Notes: generated by a model from the sequence alone, not told the origin. A stretch of 64,000 bases of DNA from Pseudomonas mangrovi (GCF_003052585.1 NZ_QASN01000017.1:124001-188000), one strand, 5' to 3'; counted from the first letter of the stretch, positions 26,301-34,840 are shown. Numbers and translations: made by a program.

Positions 26301-29040
26301 CGATGTCACCGAACAGCGCCTGGCCGACGAGCGCGTGCAACAGAACAGCCTGTTGATGAGCCTGACCGGCAAGCTCGCCAGGCTCGGCGGCTGGTCGTTG
26401 GAGCTGCCGCAGCGCAAGCTGCTGTGGTCGGCGGAACTGGCAGAGCTGATGGGCTATCCGGATGCGGCGCGCTTCGGCCTTGCCCAGGAAATCCAGCTCG
26501 ACACCAGCTTGATCGACCGCGGGCTGGTAGCCGCGATCGACCACTGCATCACCAGCGGCGAGAGCTTCGACATATATCTGCAGATTCGCACCATCGACAA
26601 GCGACGCATGGACGTCCGCGCCATTGGCCAGGCGGTGCGCAACGAGCAGGGCGTGATACAGCGCGTGATCGGCGCCATCCAGGACATCGGCGAGTGGCGC
26701 CAGGCGCAGAGCGAGCTGCAGGCCCTGGCGGATCGCCTGACCACCACGCTGGAGAGCATCACCGACGCCTTCTATACCCTGGACCGCAACTGGCACTTCG
26801 ATTACGCCAACCACGAAGCGTCGCTGCAGCTTGGCTATACCCGCGAAGAGCTGTTGGGTCAGGACATCTGGTCACTGTTCGCCGAGCTGGAGAGTAGCGA
26901 GATCGGCGAGCGCTACCGGCTGGCGATGGATCAGCAGCAACCACAGCACTTCGAAACCTACTTCCCGCCAATGCAGCGCTGGTTCGAGATCCACGCCTAT
27001 CCGTCCGAGGAAGGTCTGGCCGTCTACTTCCGCGATATCAGCGAGCGCAAGCGGGCGGAAGCAGCGCTGCAGCACCGCGAGGAGATGTTCCGCAAGCTGC
27101 TCGATGACACGCGCGATCCCCTGCTGGTGGTCGATCACGACGGCGGCCTGCGCTACGCCAACCCGGCGGCGCGCCAGCTGTTCGAGAGCAGCGGGCAGAT
27201 GCCGCAGCACTTCAGCCTGCCTGCGGATAACCAGGAGCTGTTCGAGTGGACGCTGCCGGACCGTCTGCGTGATGTGGAAATCCATCGCTCGCATACCGAG
27301 TGGGAAGGCGAACCGGTCAACCTGCTGTCGCTGCGCGACATCACCGAGCGCAAGGCCTCGCTGACCCAGCTACGCCTGCTCAAGCGCAGCCTGGAGTCGA
27401 GCAACAACGGCGTGGTGATTGCCGATGCGCGCCAACCGGACCACCCGATCATCTACGTCAATCCGGCCTTCGAACGCATCACCGGCTACTCGAGCCCGGA
27501 GGCCATGGGCCGCAACTGCCGCTTCCTCCAGGGAGATGAGCGAGACAGTCTGCAGGTCGAGGAGATCCGCCAGGGTCTCGCTGCCCGGCGCGACGTGCGC
27601 GCCGTGCTGCGCAACTATCGCAAGGACGGCAGTCTGTTCTGGAACGATCTGTTCATCTCGCCAGTCTTCGACGACAGCGGCGATCTGACCCACTTCGTCG
27701 GCATCCAGAACGACATCAGCGAGCAGAAACGCTACGAGAACGAGCTGAGCCACAACGCCAGTCACGATCTGCTGACCGGCCTGCCCAACCGCGCGCTGCT
27801 CGAAGACCGCCTGACCCAGGGCTGCCAGATCGCGCGCCGCTACCAGCGCATGCTGGCGGTGCTGTTCATCGATCTGGACGGTTTCAAGCCGATCAACGAC
27901 TCCTTCGGCCACGCCTTTGGCGACCACCTGCTGGCCGAAACCGCCCGGCGCATGCTGGAGGAAGTGCGCCCCGGCGACACCGTGGCGCGCATGGGCGGTG
28001 ACGAATTCATCATCCTGCTGCCCGATCTCGCCCGCGAGGAAGACGTGCTGCAGGTGGCGGAGCGCCTGATCGAGGCGATCAGTCGTCCCTTCAGCATCCA
28101 GGAGGTCGAGCTGCACGTTACCGCCAGCATCGGCATCACCCTCAGTGACGGCGTGCTGGATCAGCCCATGCAACTGATCCAGCAGGCCGATCTGGCGATG
28201 TACAAGGCCAAGGAAGTCGGTCGCAACAACTACCAGTGGTACACCTCGGATCTGAACCAGCGCGTCAGCGATCTGGTGAGCCTGCGCAACGATCTGCAGA
28301 AAGCCATCGACCACCAGGACTTCGAGCTCTACTACCAGCCGCAGATCGACGCGAACAGCGGTCGCATGATCGGCATGGAGGCGCTACTGCGCTGGAACCA
28401 TGCCGAGCGCGGCTTCGTCTCGCCGGCGGAGTTCATTTCGGTGGCGGAGAATACCGGGCAGATCATCCCGCTGAGCGCCTGGGTGCTCGACCGCGCCTGC
28501 GCCCAGACGCGCCAGCTGGCCGATCAGGGCATGGGCGGCTTCACCATCGCGGTGAACATCTCGCCGATGCAGTTCCAGCGCACCGGTTTCGTCGAGCAGG
28601 TCCGCGCGGTGCTGGAAAAACACCAGCTGCCGGCCCGCTATCTGGAGCTGGAAATTACCGAGTCGGTACTGCTGCACGATGCCGAGCGCGCGATCCAGAC
28701 TCTGCATCAGCTCAAGCAGCTGGGGGTGGAGATAGCCCTCGACGACTTCGGCACCGGCTTCTCCAGCCTCAGCTATCTGAAGCGCCTGCCGCTGGACAAG
28801 GTGAAGATCGACCGCGCGTTCATCCAGGACGTGACCAGCGACAGCAACGATGCCGCCATCACCCTGGGGATCATCTCCATGGCCCACCACCTCAAGCTGT
28901 CGGTGATCGCCGAAGGCGTCGAGACCGAACCGCAGTCGACCTTTCTACGCAACAACGGCTGCGACAGCTTCCAGGGCTACTACTTCGCCAGGCCCATGCC
29001 GCTGACCGCGCTGCGCGCCTTTCTGCAGGAGCGGCAATGA
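23308..29040 (+). CDS. Giant sensor: membrane/CHASE-like region, multiple PAS, GAF, LOV, GGDEF and EAL
   Basis: 1910 aa from TTG 23308, which has GGGAG seven bases upstream. A frame from ATG 23209 adds 33 low-complexity residues. Order: several membrane helices (about 1-215), a probable extracytoplasmic sensor (231-431), a helix (435-461), PAS (487-595), GAF (619-762), five more PAS-like modules (775-1348), a LOV-type PAS (1358-1471) with GRNCRFLQ and its Cys at 1404, GGDEF (1483-1645) with intact GGDEF near 1563, and EAL (1665-1905) with EALLRW near 1691 and DDFGTGFSSL. Both c-di-GMP synthesis and hydrolysis appear catalytically possible. The LOV motif suggests blue-light sensing through FMN. 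Confidence 0.9.
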   Translation: MKSRHIIFQAYLHTLSFALMVMGASVVLAYLGTANPSVHTLLVLPDGALLAVLSGLLLLSAARDARGLLWGSAALLAALCVYTLGHNLIAGGADQGVSLISNFLRVRSTMAGAFLLLLVGLLLARSQHTAAQVAARLIGSLLILLAVVSQSLSWLLPAEAFRVGFKPDTNAVASLLLVLTGVGVMLVGQLPPQPKRLLDRVSLTIGLVAVLLTMLAWFLASQQQINDRLQESAAALDRAEQQLRLGLEDRLALLQRMGDRWQAIGQLPVPALWHQESRSYLHDIEGLKAIAVLDQNLKAHWLESLAGEEQAFLVDFSADADGMTWLHAQQRSAGTASLSPLRHGPQGGTRGVIALPLQVPETSDWLLVASIDPTSLLATLDSRIDSISVEVNEHDRPISTFDERALALPPIEQRDLLIGGDSQWQLHSHLRQIDHLALTSLLPTLVLLFGLVCSFFLVISQRLGWIAVQRARSLEESLARQEQVQAQNQRIMEYSLDVLCSFDGEGRFTQVNRACERVFGYTQAELIGRRHEELVHPDDREATRLAAAAVVAGQPTRLFRNRVQRRDGRLVEVLWSADWSAQDSTLFAVARDITELVQQERRYELQRRALEMISTDAPLQETLTFLCLMLEELDPGALCSVLLLDADGTHFSEGAAPSLPSSYNAAIIGTKIGPMAGCCGTAAQRRTLVVTENIETDPLWEGYRELALEHQLRACWSQPLISNDARVLGTFAVYEREPGSPSEEQLRLMADAAYLAGIAIERHLDRQQLDESRQRFSSLFSNNPDMVFSIDLEGRFQSVNPAVLTTTGLDEKRFIGQHWRKLLDKADHNRVAKYFDAALRGEEQRYEVGIQDRSGEARVVDITTLPIKVDGQIVGVFGIGKDITERQRMLQALRERDQFFNLSLELFCMVNLHGNFVQVNPAFTQVLLYPQEVLLGKPYRELIHVDDRHKLEEAIELMLSGELVRDLLLRALDAGGNERWLNITAVMDEQRLIYCGARDVTEQRLADERVQQNSLLMSLTGKLARLGGWSLELPQRKLLWSAELAELMGYPDAARFGLAQEIQLDTSLIDRGLVAAIDHCITSGESFDIYLQIRTIDKRRMDVRAIGQAVRNEQGVIQRVIGAIQDIGEWRQAQSELQALADRLTTTLESITDAFYTLDRNWHFDYANHEASLQLGYTREELLGQDIWSLFAELESSEIGERYRLAMDQQQPQHFETYFPPMQRWFEIHAYPSEEGLAVYFRDISERKRAEAALQHREEMFRKLLDDTRDPLLVVDHDGGLRYANPAARQLFESSGQMPQHFSLPADNQELFEWTLPDRLRDVEIHRSHTEWEGEPVNLLSLRDITERKASLTQLRLLKRSLESSNNGVVIADARQPDHPIIYVNPAFERITGYSSPEAMGRNCRFLQGDERDSLQVEEIRQGLAARRDVRAVLRNYRKDGSLFWNDLFISPVFDDSGDLTHFVGIQNDISEQKRYENELSHNASHDLLTGLPNRALLEDRLTQGCQIARRYQRMLAVLFIDLDGFKPINDSFGHAFGDHLLAETARRMLEEVRPGDTVARMGGDEFIILLPDLAREEDVLQVAERLIEAISRPFSIQEVELHVTASIGITLSDGVLDQPMQLIQQADLAMYKAKEVGRNNYQWYTSDLNQRVSDLVSLRNDLQKAIDHQDFELYYQPQIDANSGRMIGMEALLRWNHAERGFVSPAEFISVAENTGQIIPLSAWVLDRACAQTRQLADQGMGGFTIAVNISPMQFQRTGFVEQVRAVLEKHQLPARYLELEITESVLLHDAERAIQTLHQLKQLGVEIALDDFGTGFSSLSYLKRLPLDKVKIDRAFIQDVTSDSNDAAITLGIISMAHHLKLSVIAEGVETEPQSTFLRNNGCDSFQGYYFARPMPLTALRAFLQERQ

Positions 29041-29061
29041 CCCCAGGTCATCGCCGCCGAC

Positions 29062-30132
29062 TCAACCGGCCTTGAGACAGAGCAGGGTGTGACCCAGGCC
29101 GATGTCGTTGTCCTGTTCCACCACCACGAAACCGGCCTCGCGGACCAGCTCGAGGAAGTCGTCGCTACGGTAGAAGCGGCTGTTGCCGTTGGCCAGGCAG
29201 GTGAAGTACAGCGAGCTGGCGTTGAGGCTGTAGGCCGCGGCCTCGAACTGCTGCACGTCCCAGAACATCTCGAGGATGTAGACGGTTGCCTCGGCCGGCA
29301 TGGCGGCGCGCACCCGACGCAGGATGCCGAGGATTTCCATCGGCGAGAAACAGTCGAGGAACTGGCTCATCCACCAGACATCGCCCGCCGTAGGCAGCGG
29401 CTGCGAAGCGTCGAGAATGTTCAGCGGGTGCCCGTGGATGCGCTCGGCGTAGCCGGCGTCGCGGGCGTTGGCCAACGCCACGTTGAGCTGGCCGGGCAGG
29501 TCGACGATGGTTACCTGCACATCGGCGTCGTGGGCCATGCACTGCAGTGCCCACTTGCCGGTGTTGCCGCCGATGTCGACCAGGGTCTTCGGCTTCTCGG
29601 CGAAGACCCGGCGCAGCAGCTCGGGAAAGGAGCGGTCACTGTAGTAGTGGTCGAACTTGAACCAGCTGTCGCGAACCTTCTGCGGCAGGCGCGAGAGGCC
29701 TTCGTAGATGGTCGGCCAGTCGCCCAGCTCCTTCAGCCCGGACGGCTGCCCGGTGCGGATGGCTTCGCTGAGATGGATCATGCCGCGATAGCAGACGTCG
29801 TTGGTGAAATCCATGTTGGCCTGGGTCATGCCGTCGTGCAGCAGGAAGTGGCCGAGGCGGGCGAGGTAGAAGCGGGCGCCGGTCTGGGTGACGATGCGCG
29901 CGCTCAGGCCCATGTCCAACAGCACCTTGACGCCGTACTCGGACACGCCGCTGCGCTCGGCGATCAGCCCGGCTTCGAGGCCCTCGTCACCGGCGGCGTC
30001 GAGCACCGCGAGAATGCCGAGGTCACGCAGGCTCAGTGCGGCCTGGAAGGCGATAGGGGCGAAGGCCAGCTTCTGCGCCTCTTCCTTGGCCTGAAAGGCC
30101 GTCAGCGGATCTTCCTGGTACCACCTCACCAT
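29062..30132 (-). CDS. Class I SAM-dependent methyltransferase (O-methyltransferase-like)
   Basis: 356 aa from ATG 30132, five bases after AGGAG (a second ATG at 30135 is too close). An N-terminal winged-helix dimerisation region (AGLIAERSGVSEYGVKVLLD) precedes the SAM-binding core, with motif I as LVDIGGNTGKWA and the acidic strand VTIVDLPGQL. This is the plant-type or hydroxyneurosporene-type O-methyltransferase layout. The His normally acting as base in this family is not obvious (WMSQFLDCFSP has no His), so chemistry may differ. It converges on the GGDEF-EAL gene. Substrate unknown. Confidence 0.82.
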   Translation of the reverse strand: MVRWYQEDPLTAFQAKEEAQKLAFAPIAFQAALSLRDLGILAVLDAAGDEGLEAGLIAERSGVSEYGVKVLLDMGLSARIVTQTGARFYLARLGHFLLHDGMTQANMDFTNDVCYRGMIHLSEAIRTGQPSGLKELGDWPTIYEGLSRLPQKVRDSWFKFDHYYSDRSFPELLRRVFAEKPKTLVDIGGNTGKWALQCMAHDADVQVTIVDLPGQLNVALANARDAGYAERIHGHPLNILDASQPLPTAGDVWWMSQFLDCFSPMEILGILRRVRAAMPAEATVYILEMFWDVQQFEAAAYSLNASSLYFTCLANGNSRFYRSDDFLELVREAGFVVVEQDNDIGLGHTLLCLKAG

Positions 30133-30163
30133 CATGTCTCCTCGTTATCGGCGACCTGGAAGC

Positions 30164-30260
30164 CTCTGAAAAAGGTAGCGAGCGAAGGTCTGAGAAGACG
30201 AAACAAGCGGAAAGACGCTTGATTCCAACGACGTCAGATCGAGTGCAATATTTTTCAGAG
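30164..30260. repeat. Small element with 10-bp terminal inverted repeats (MITE-like)
   Basis: CTCTGAAAAA at 30164-30173 is perfectly inverted as TTTTTCAGAG at 30251-30260, enclosing 77 bp without coding potential. Size and termini resemble a miniature transposable element or a processed hairpin. No flanking target duplication is evident. Confidence 0.4.
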
Positions 30261-30398
30261 ACGCAGTGTGTCGCGTCCGCACCACGCGTTCGGCATGGCA
30301 ATCAAGGGGCGCATATTACCTGCGTGTTGCGGCTCCGTCGCCCGGCCGAACATCGATCAGCGTGACGCATCGCCAGTTGGAGCACTATTTTCCCTTTT

Positions 30399-30417
30399 AT
30401 TGACGAGAATCATTAGC
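30399..30417 (+). promoter_or_regulatory. Fur box before the iron-transport operon
   Basis: ATTGACGAGAATCATTAGC matches the 19-bp Fur consensus at 13 positions, with an unbroken AATCATTA core. It lies 60 bp upstream of the first gene, so iron-repressed expression is expected. Confidence 0.65.
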
Positions 30418-30477
30418 ATCTGATTCAGCTAGACGCATGCTCACTCCACATTCATTTTCCTGCGGAGTCTGCCCCCC

Positions 30478-31038
30478 ATGCGTCTTGCCACCCTTGCCGG
30501 CCTGCTCACCCTGCCCCTGCTCTACAGCAACCTTGCCCAGGCGCGGGAATATCCCATTGGCCAGCCACAACAATGCGGCGGCCTGGAAGTTGGCGCGGTC
30601 TACCTGCAGCCGATCGTGATGGACCCACCCGGCCTGATGCGTGCCGCCGCCGATTCCGACGTGCACATGGAAGCCGACATAAGCGCGCTGGAGAACAATC
30701 CGCAGGGCTTCCAGGAAGGCAGCTTCGTGCCCTACCTGAACGTCAGCTACCGGCTGCAGAAGGTCGGCAGCGAACAGGTGCAGGAAGGCGTGTTCCACGC
30801 CATGGTCGCCAACGACGGCCCGCACTACGGCGACAACATCAAGCTGATGGGGGCGGGCAAGTACCAACTGACCTACGTCATCACACCGCCGGGTGGTGTC
30901 GCCGATCATGCCGGCCACGGCGCGCATGCCTTCGGACGCCACATCGACAAGGAGACCGGCGTGCAGCCCTGGTTCGAACGCTGCGAGCTGCATTACGAAT
31001 TCACCTTCGCCGGCATCGGCAAGAAGGGCGGTTACTGA
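30478..31038 (+). CDS. Periplasmic iron-binding protein, P19/Tpd family (FtrA-like)
   Basis: 186 aa. A signal peptide ends at NLAQA-REY (about residue 22). The mature protein matches P19/FetP-type proteins, with conserved metal ligands around VHMEADI, GVFHAMVANDGPHYG and a His-rich segment HAGHGAHAFGRH. These bind Cu/Fe and help deliver iron to an FTR1 permease. It is the first gene of a four-gene operon with a cupredoxin, FTR1 and a ferredoxin-type membrane protein, the FtrABCD order of Brucella and Bordetella. A Fur box lies upstream. Confidence 0.88.
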   Translation: MRLATLAGLLTLPLLYSNLAQAREYPIGQPQQCGGLEVGAVYLQPIVMDPPGLMRAAADSDVHMEADISALENNPQGFQEGSFVPYLNVSYRLQKVGSEQVQEGVFHAMVANDGPHYGDNIKLMGAGKYQLTYVITPPGGVADHAGHGAHAFGRHIDKETGVQPWFERCELHYEFTFAGIGKKGGY

Positions 31039-31108
31039 CCACCCACGCGGCGGCGCCTTCATCGCGTCGCCACCCACCGCTACCGTGCTGCCACAGGAGC
31101 ATCGTTGC

Positions 31109-31435
31109 ATGCGCAAATCCTTACCCTGGCTGATGGTGCTGGGCCTGGTCGGCACCGCCCAGGCCGGTGGCCTGCCCACCTACCAGATCGACGTCAGCGA
31201 CGGGGTGTTCACGCCGGCGCGTCTGGAGGTGCCCGCCGGCCAGCGCTTCAAGATCATCGTCAGGAACGTCGGTCAGGGCCCGATCGAGTTCGAGAGCACC
31301 CCTCTGCGGGTGGAGAAGGTGCTCTCCCCCGGCGCGCAGTCCTTCGTCGTCGTCCACCCCCTCAAACCCGGTCGCTATCCGTTCTTCGACGAGTTCCGCA
31401 TGGACCTCCCCGAGGGCAAGATCATCGCTCGCTGA
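31109..31435 (+). CDS. Periplasmic cupredoxin-domain protein (FtrB-like)
   Basis: 108 aa from ATG 31109 with AGGAG ten bases upstream. A signal peptide is cleaved after TAQA. The remaining domain reads as a single cupredoxin (GVFTPARLEVPAGQRFKIIV, FVVVHPLKPGRYPFFDEFRM). Type-1 copper ligands are reduced, with no clear Cys, so it may use Met/His/Glu, as in EfeO-like cupredoxins. It is expected to oxidise or hold Fe(II) ahead of permeation by FTR1. Confidence 0.83.
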   Translation: MRKSLPWLMVLGLVGTAQAGGLPTYQIDVSDGVFTPARLEVPAGQRFKIIVRNVGQGPIEFESTPLRVEKVLSPGAQSFVVVHPLKPGRYPFFDEFRMDLPEGKIIAR

Positions 31436-31470
31436 TATGTCGGCGGCACTGCTGCCGAGGAGTTATCGCC

Positions 31471-32322
31471 ATGGGCCAAGCCCTGTTCATCGTCTGGCGC
31501 GAGAGCATCGAGGCGCTGCTGGTGGTCGGCATCCTCTACGCCTGGCTGCAGCGGCAGCCGGACAATCGCCTGGCGCTGCGCCATCTGTGGGCGGGCGTGG
31601 CACTCGGCCTGACGGCTGCAGCGGCGCTCGGCGCGGTGATGCTGCTTGCCGGTGACTGGCTCAACGGCAGCGCCGGCGAGTGGTTCCAGGCCGGCATGAC
31701 GCTCTGCGCAGCCCTGCTGATCCTGCACATGCTGGCGTGGATGGCCAGGCACGGCCGCAGCCTGCGCGGCGAGCTGGAAGACCAGGCCGGCGCTGCGCTG
31801 CGCGAGGGCCGCTACCTCGGATTGATGCTGCTGGCCGCGTTGGCCATCGCCCGCGAAGGCAGCGAGACGGTGATCTTTCTCTACGGCATCGGCGCCCGCG
31901 GCGACCCCAGCGACCTGATCCTCGGCGCCTTGTCCGGTCTCGGGCTGGGCCTGCTGTGCTTTCATCTGCTGCAGCGCGGCAGCCGGGTCCTCGGCTGGCA
32001 GCTGTTCTTCCGCGTCAGCGAGGTGCTGCTGCTCCTGCTCGGCAGCGCCATGCTGATGGCCGCGATGGATCGCGCCAGTGGCCAGCTGATGGCCCTGGAG
32101 CTGTCCGATTACGCCTACGGCCTGCTCGGCGATGCGCTCTGGGACAGCTCGGCGCTACTCGACGATGGTTCCCGCGCCGGCATGCTGATCGCCAGCCTGA
32201 CCGGCTACCGCGCCATGCCATCTGCCTTCGCAGTGACCGGCATGGCGCTTTACTGGAGCCTGGCCTGGCGGCTGCTGCGTCGCCCGCGCAGGGGGCTCGC
32301 GCTGGCTCAGGCACACGCATGA
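31471..32322 (+). CDS. FTR1-family iron permease (FtrC/EfeU-like)
   Basis: 283 aa with seven hydrophobic segments. Two RExxE iron-coordination motifs occur: RESIEALLVV at the start and REGSETVIFLYG near residue 130. GAGGAG precedes the ATG. Iron is carried across the inner membrane after oxidation by the periplasmic partners. The last base of its stop is the first base of an ATG in the next gene, and the two reading frames overlap by four bases (ATGA). Confidence 0.92.
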   Translation: MGQALFIVWRESIEALLVVGILYAWLQRQPDNRLALRHLWAGVALGLTAAAALGAVMLLAGDWLNGSAGEWFQAGMTLCAALLILHMLAWMARHGRSLRGELEDQAGAALREGRYLGLMLLAALAIAREGSETVIFLYGIGARGDPSDLILGALSGLGLGLLCFHLLQRGSRVLGWQLFFRVSEVLLLLLGSAMLMAAMDRASGQLMALELSDYAYGLLGDALWDSSALLDDGSRAGMLIASLTGYRAMPSAFAVTGMALYWSLAWRLLRRPRRGLALAQAHA

Positions 32323-33683
32323 TGCGCATCAACGCAACGCTGGCCAGTCTCGGCGATGGCATGCGCCGTCACGCCCGGCTGATCCGCAACCTGCAGTGGG
32401 CAGTAGTCATCTTCTACGCCGTGCTGCTGGTGATACCGGCGCTGTTGCCGCTGCCGGATGGCGAAGCGCGCATGCTCGACAACCTGACGCTGTTCGCCCA
32501 GTTCGTCTTCTGGGGCATCTGGTGGCCGTTCGTGCTGCTGTCGATGCTGTTCTTCGGCCGCCTCTGGTGCGGCACCCTCTGCCCGGAAGGTGCGCTCAGC
32601 GAATGGGCCAGCGAACGCGGGCTGGGGCGCGGCGTTCCGCGCTGGCTGCGCTGGGGCGGCTGGCCGACGCTGGCCTTCATCCTCACTACCCTCTACGGCC
32701 AGCTGATCAGCGTCTACGACTACGCCCAGGCGGCACTGCTGATCCTCGGTGGCTCGACGGTCGCGGCCATGCTGGTGGGCTTTCTCTATGGCCGCGGCAA
32801 ACGCATCTGGTGCCGCTACCTGTGCCCGGTCAGCGGCGTCTTCGCCCTGCTCGCCAAGCTGGCGCCAGTGCACTTTCGCACCGACGAGGCGCGCTGGCTG
32901 GAAAACCCGCCACCGCATCTGCCAACGCCCAATTGCGCCCCGCTGCTGGACATCCGCCGCCTGCACGGCGCGTCCGACTGCCACGCCTGCGGTCGCTGCA
33001 GCGGCCAGCGCGATGCGGTGCGACTGATCGCCCGATCCTGCAATGAAGAAATCATCGAGTACGGTCGCGAGGAGACCAACGCCTGGCCGGTTCGCCTGCT
33101 GCTCTACGGGGTGATCGGCCTGGCCATGGGCGCCTTCCAGTGGACGGTCAGCCCCTGGTTCATCGCCCTCAAGCAGACCCTCGCCGAATCGCTGGTGGAG
33201 CGCGACATCTTCTGGCCCCTTGAGGCCGACGCGCCCTGGTGGCTGCTGACCCACTACCCGCAGCTCAACGACGCCTTCACCTGGCTCGATGGCGCGGTGA
33301 TCTGCCTGTACATCCTCGGCGCCTGTCTGCTGCTCGGCGGCGTCCTGCACCTGCTGCTGCGCGGCGCGAGCGCCCTGGCCGGGCAGGGCCAGGCGTTCTT
33401 CCGCCAGTTGGCGCTGTGCCTGGTGCCGCTGGGCGGTACCGGTCTGTTCCTAGGACTCTCCGCCACCACGGTAAAACTGCTGCGCTACGAGGGCCTGCAA
33501 CTGCTCTGGGTAACCCCGGCGCGCATCGCCCTGCTCGCCGGCGCCGCACTCTGGTGCCTGTACCTGGGTTGGCGCGCCTGCCGCTCGCTCAACGTCGTGC
33601 AGCGCCTGCCGGCGCTGAGCGGGCTGGGACTGTGCGTGGGGCTGGTGCTGACGGGATGGTGGTTGCAGTTCTGGGGGTGGTGA
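32319..33683 (+). CDS. Polyferredoxin-like membrane protein of the iron uptake system (FtrD-like)
   Basis: 454 aa. Iron-sulfur motifs CGTLCPEGA (about residue 85) and CRYLCPVSGVF (about 167) lie between membrane helices, and a third cluster reads CHACGRCSG. Ten or so helices make it a NapH/CcoG-type electron carrier that may take electrons from the periplasmic iron-oxidising partners. The start at 32319 overlaps the FTR1 stop (ATGA). A much longer frame from 31680 is only a shadow of the FTR1 gene. Confidence 0.87.
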   Translation: MMRINATLASLGDGMRRHARLIRNLQWAVVIFYAVLLVIPALLPLPDGEARMLDNLTLFAQFVFWGIWWPFVLLSMLFFGRLWCGTLCPEGALSEWASERGLGRGVPRWLRWGGWPTLAFILTTLYGQLISVYDYAQAALLILGGSTVAAMLVGFLYGRGKRIWCRYLCPVSGVFALLAKLAPVHFRTDEARWLENPPPHLPTPNCAPLLDIRRLHGASDCHACGRCSGQRDAVRLIARSCNEEIIEYGREETNAWPVRLLLYGVIGLAMGAFQWTVSPWFIALKQTLAESLVERDIFWPLEADAPWWLLTHYPQLNDAFTWLDGAVICLYILGACLLLGGVLHLLLRGASALAGQGQAFFRQLALCLVPLGGTGLFLGLSATTVKLLRYEGLQLLWVTPARIALLAGAALWCLYLGWRACRSLNVVQRLPALSGLGLCVGLVLTGWWLQFWGW

Positions 33684-33744
33684 GGGAGCAGGCTGCGGAC
33701 ATGCCAATCTGCCGCGGTTATCCGCCTTTCAATGCGTGAACAAC

Positions 33745-33776
33745 GGTGGACAAGAAAGGCGTTGTCCACCCTACGA
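33745..33776. repeat. Short hairpin repeat (type C), GTGGACAAG...GTTGTCCACCCTACG
   Basis: GTGGACAAGAAAGGCGTTGT is followed by CCACCCTACG. Related copies are at 51647-51675 and 51828-51864. It lies between the iron operon and the AT-richer patch. Confidence 0.5.
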
Positions 33777-33854
33777 CGCTACGCCCCGGTAAATGCTTCT
33801 TGCGAAAATTCTGCGCCTTTTGACTTTCCGTCCTACAGGCACAGATGCAAATAA

Positions 33855-34280
33855 CTAGGCGTCCCAACAGGTGTTTTCAGACAAACCCTCAATCCACTCG
33901 GCAACCGCCTGAGAAGCCCCGGCGGGAGAGGGCAATTGATACATTCGACCCTCCGGGCTACCTATCTCCCCCGCCAAAATAGCCATCTTTCCATTCTTGA
34001 TACTGTAGATGATCGAGTCACCGAATACCCCGTCCTGCGGCAACGAGAAGCATACGGGCCGCGGCGGCTGACCAAATCGATGCTCCTGACTTATCGCCAG
34101 GACGGTATTTTCCAGCCAGAATTCCCCGAACGTCTCCCAGGCCATTGCAACTTTTATTGAAGATATTCGCGTTGACTCAGGATCCGCGGGGTTAACCAAC
34201 TGTTTGAGCGTCCACTTTTCGAGGCCGGGCACCGCATCTACCGACTCTCGTACAAACTTGAACATTCTGTGCCTTGACAT
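33855..34280 (-). CDS. Hypothetical soluble protein in an AT-richer patch
   Basis: 141 aa. AGGGAGG precedes the ATG with good spacing. The product starts basic (MSRHRMFKFVRES) and has no signal peptide or membrane helix. Motifs resemble nothing I recognise. It is the first of three minus-strand genes (33.8-35.3 kb) whose DNA is poorer in G+C than the surroundings, which suggests horizontal acquisition. Confidence 0.6.
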   Translation of the reverse strand: MSRHRMFKFVRESVDAVPGLEKWTLKQLVNPADPESTRISSIKVAMAWETFGEFWLENTVLAISQEHRFGQPPRPVCFSLPQDGVFGDSIIYSIKNGKMAILAGEIGSPEGRMYQLPSPAGASQAVAEWIEGLSENTCWDA

Positions 34281-34314
34281 GATATTCCCTCCCTAAAAAA
34301 CCAGGCCATACTGG

Positions 34315-34707
34315 CTAACCACAACAGGCCGAAAGCGGCGCAAGAAAGATAACAAATGGAGCGACCATGGTAATTAGAGTGAGGATCAAGAACCATCCCG
34401 TAAGGAATATGGCCCCGTACCAACCCATGACTAACTCCCAGTAATACTGAATCCGAGATAAACCCCTACCGGACCTGGTCGGCAACGTTCGATAGAGCGA
34501 GTTTACCAATAGCAAGCCGAAACACCAGAATAACAAACTAACGGATGACCACAGCAACAGAAAGTGCCATTTGTTGTAATCCGCCAACAGCAGCCCAACC
34601 ACAAACAATATTAGACCGAAGATAAAGCCAACCAGAGCGCCAGCTAACAACCGTTTCTTGTACGGCTCGACTTTTACACTGACATAATGCCAGAACCTTG
34701 GTGTCAC
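34315..34707 (-). CDS. Hypothetical small membrane protein
   Basis: 130 aa with three to four hydrophobic helices, arranged in pairs (about residues 20-42, 48-68 and 92-125), and a short basic loop containing RSGRGLSRIQYYW. No homology is obvious. It lies in the AT-richer patch, 34 bp from the next gene, in the same orientation, and may be co-expressed with it. Confidence 0.6.
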   Translation of the reverse strand: MTPRFWHYVSVKVEPYKKRLLAGALVGFIFGLILFVVGLLLADYNKWHFLLLWSSVSLLFWCFGLLLVNSLYRTLPTRSGRGLSRIQYYWELVMGWYGAIFLTGWFLILTLITMVAPFVIFLAPLSACCG

Positions 34708-34840
34708 CCTAAAACCCCTTCAAACAACAGCAAAGACAAAATGGCTCCGCTGCGCAAAAATGTGTGAAGCGCCAAAGAGCGCTAATTTACTTTCCATTAC
34801 CTCACCGCCGTCCGCAGATAAATCTGCCTGTCTTTCATTT

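Noticed and set aside
31680..33683. A 667-residue open frame covering the FTR1 and polyferredoxin genes
   Set aside because: The first 210 codons are a shadow of the FTR1 gene with Arg/Pro-rich nonsense. The real polyferredoxin start at 32319 overlaps the FTR1 stop by four bases and begins a normal membrane protein.
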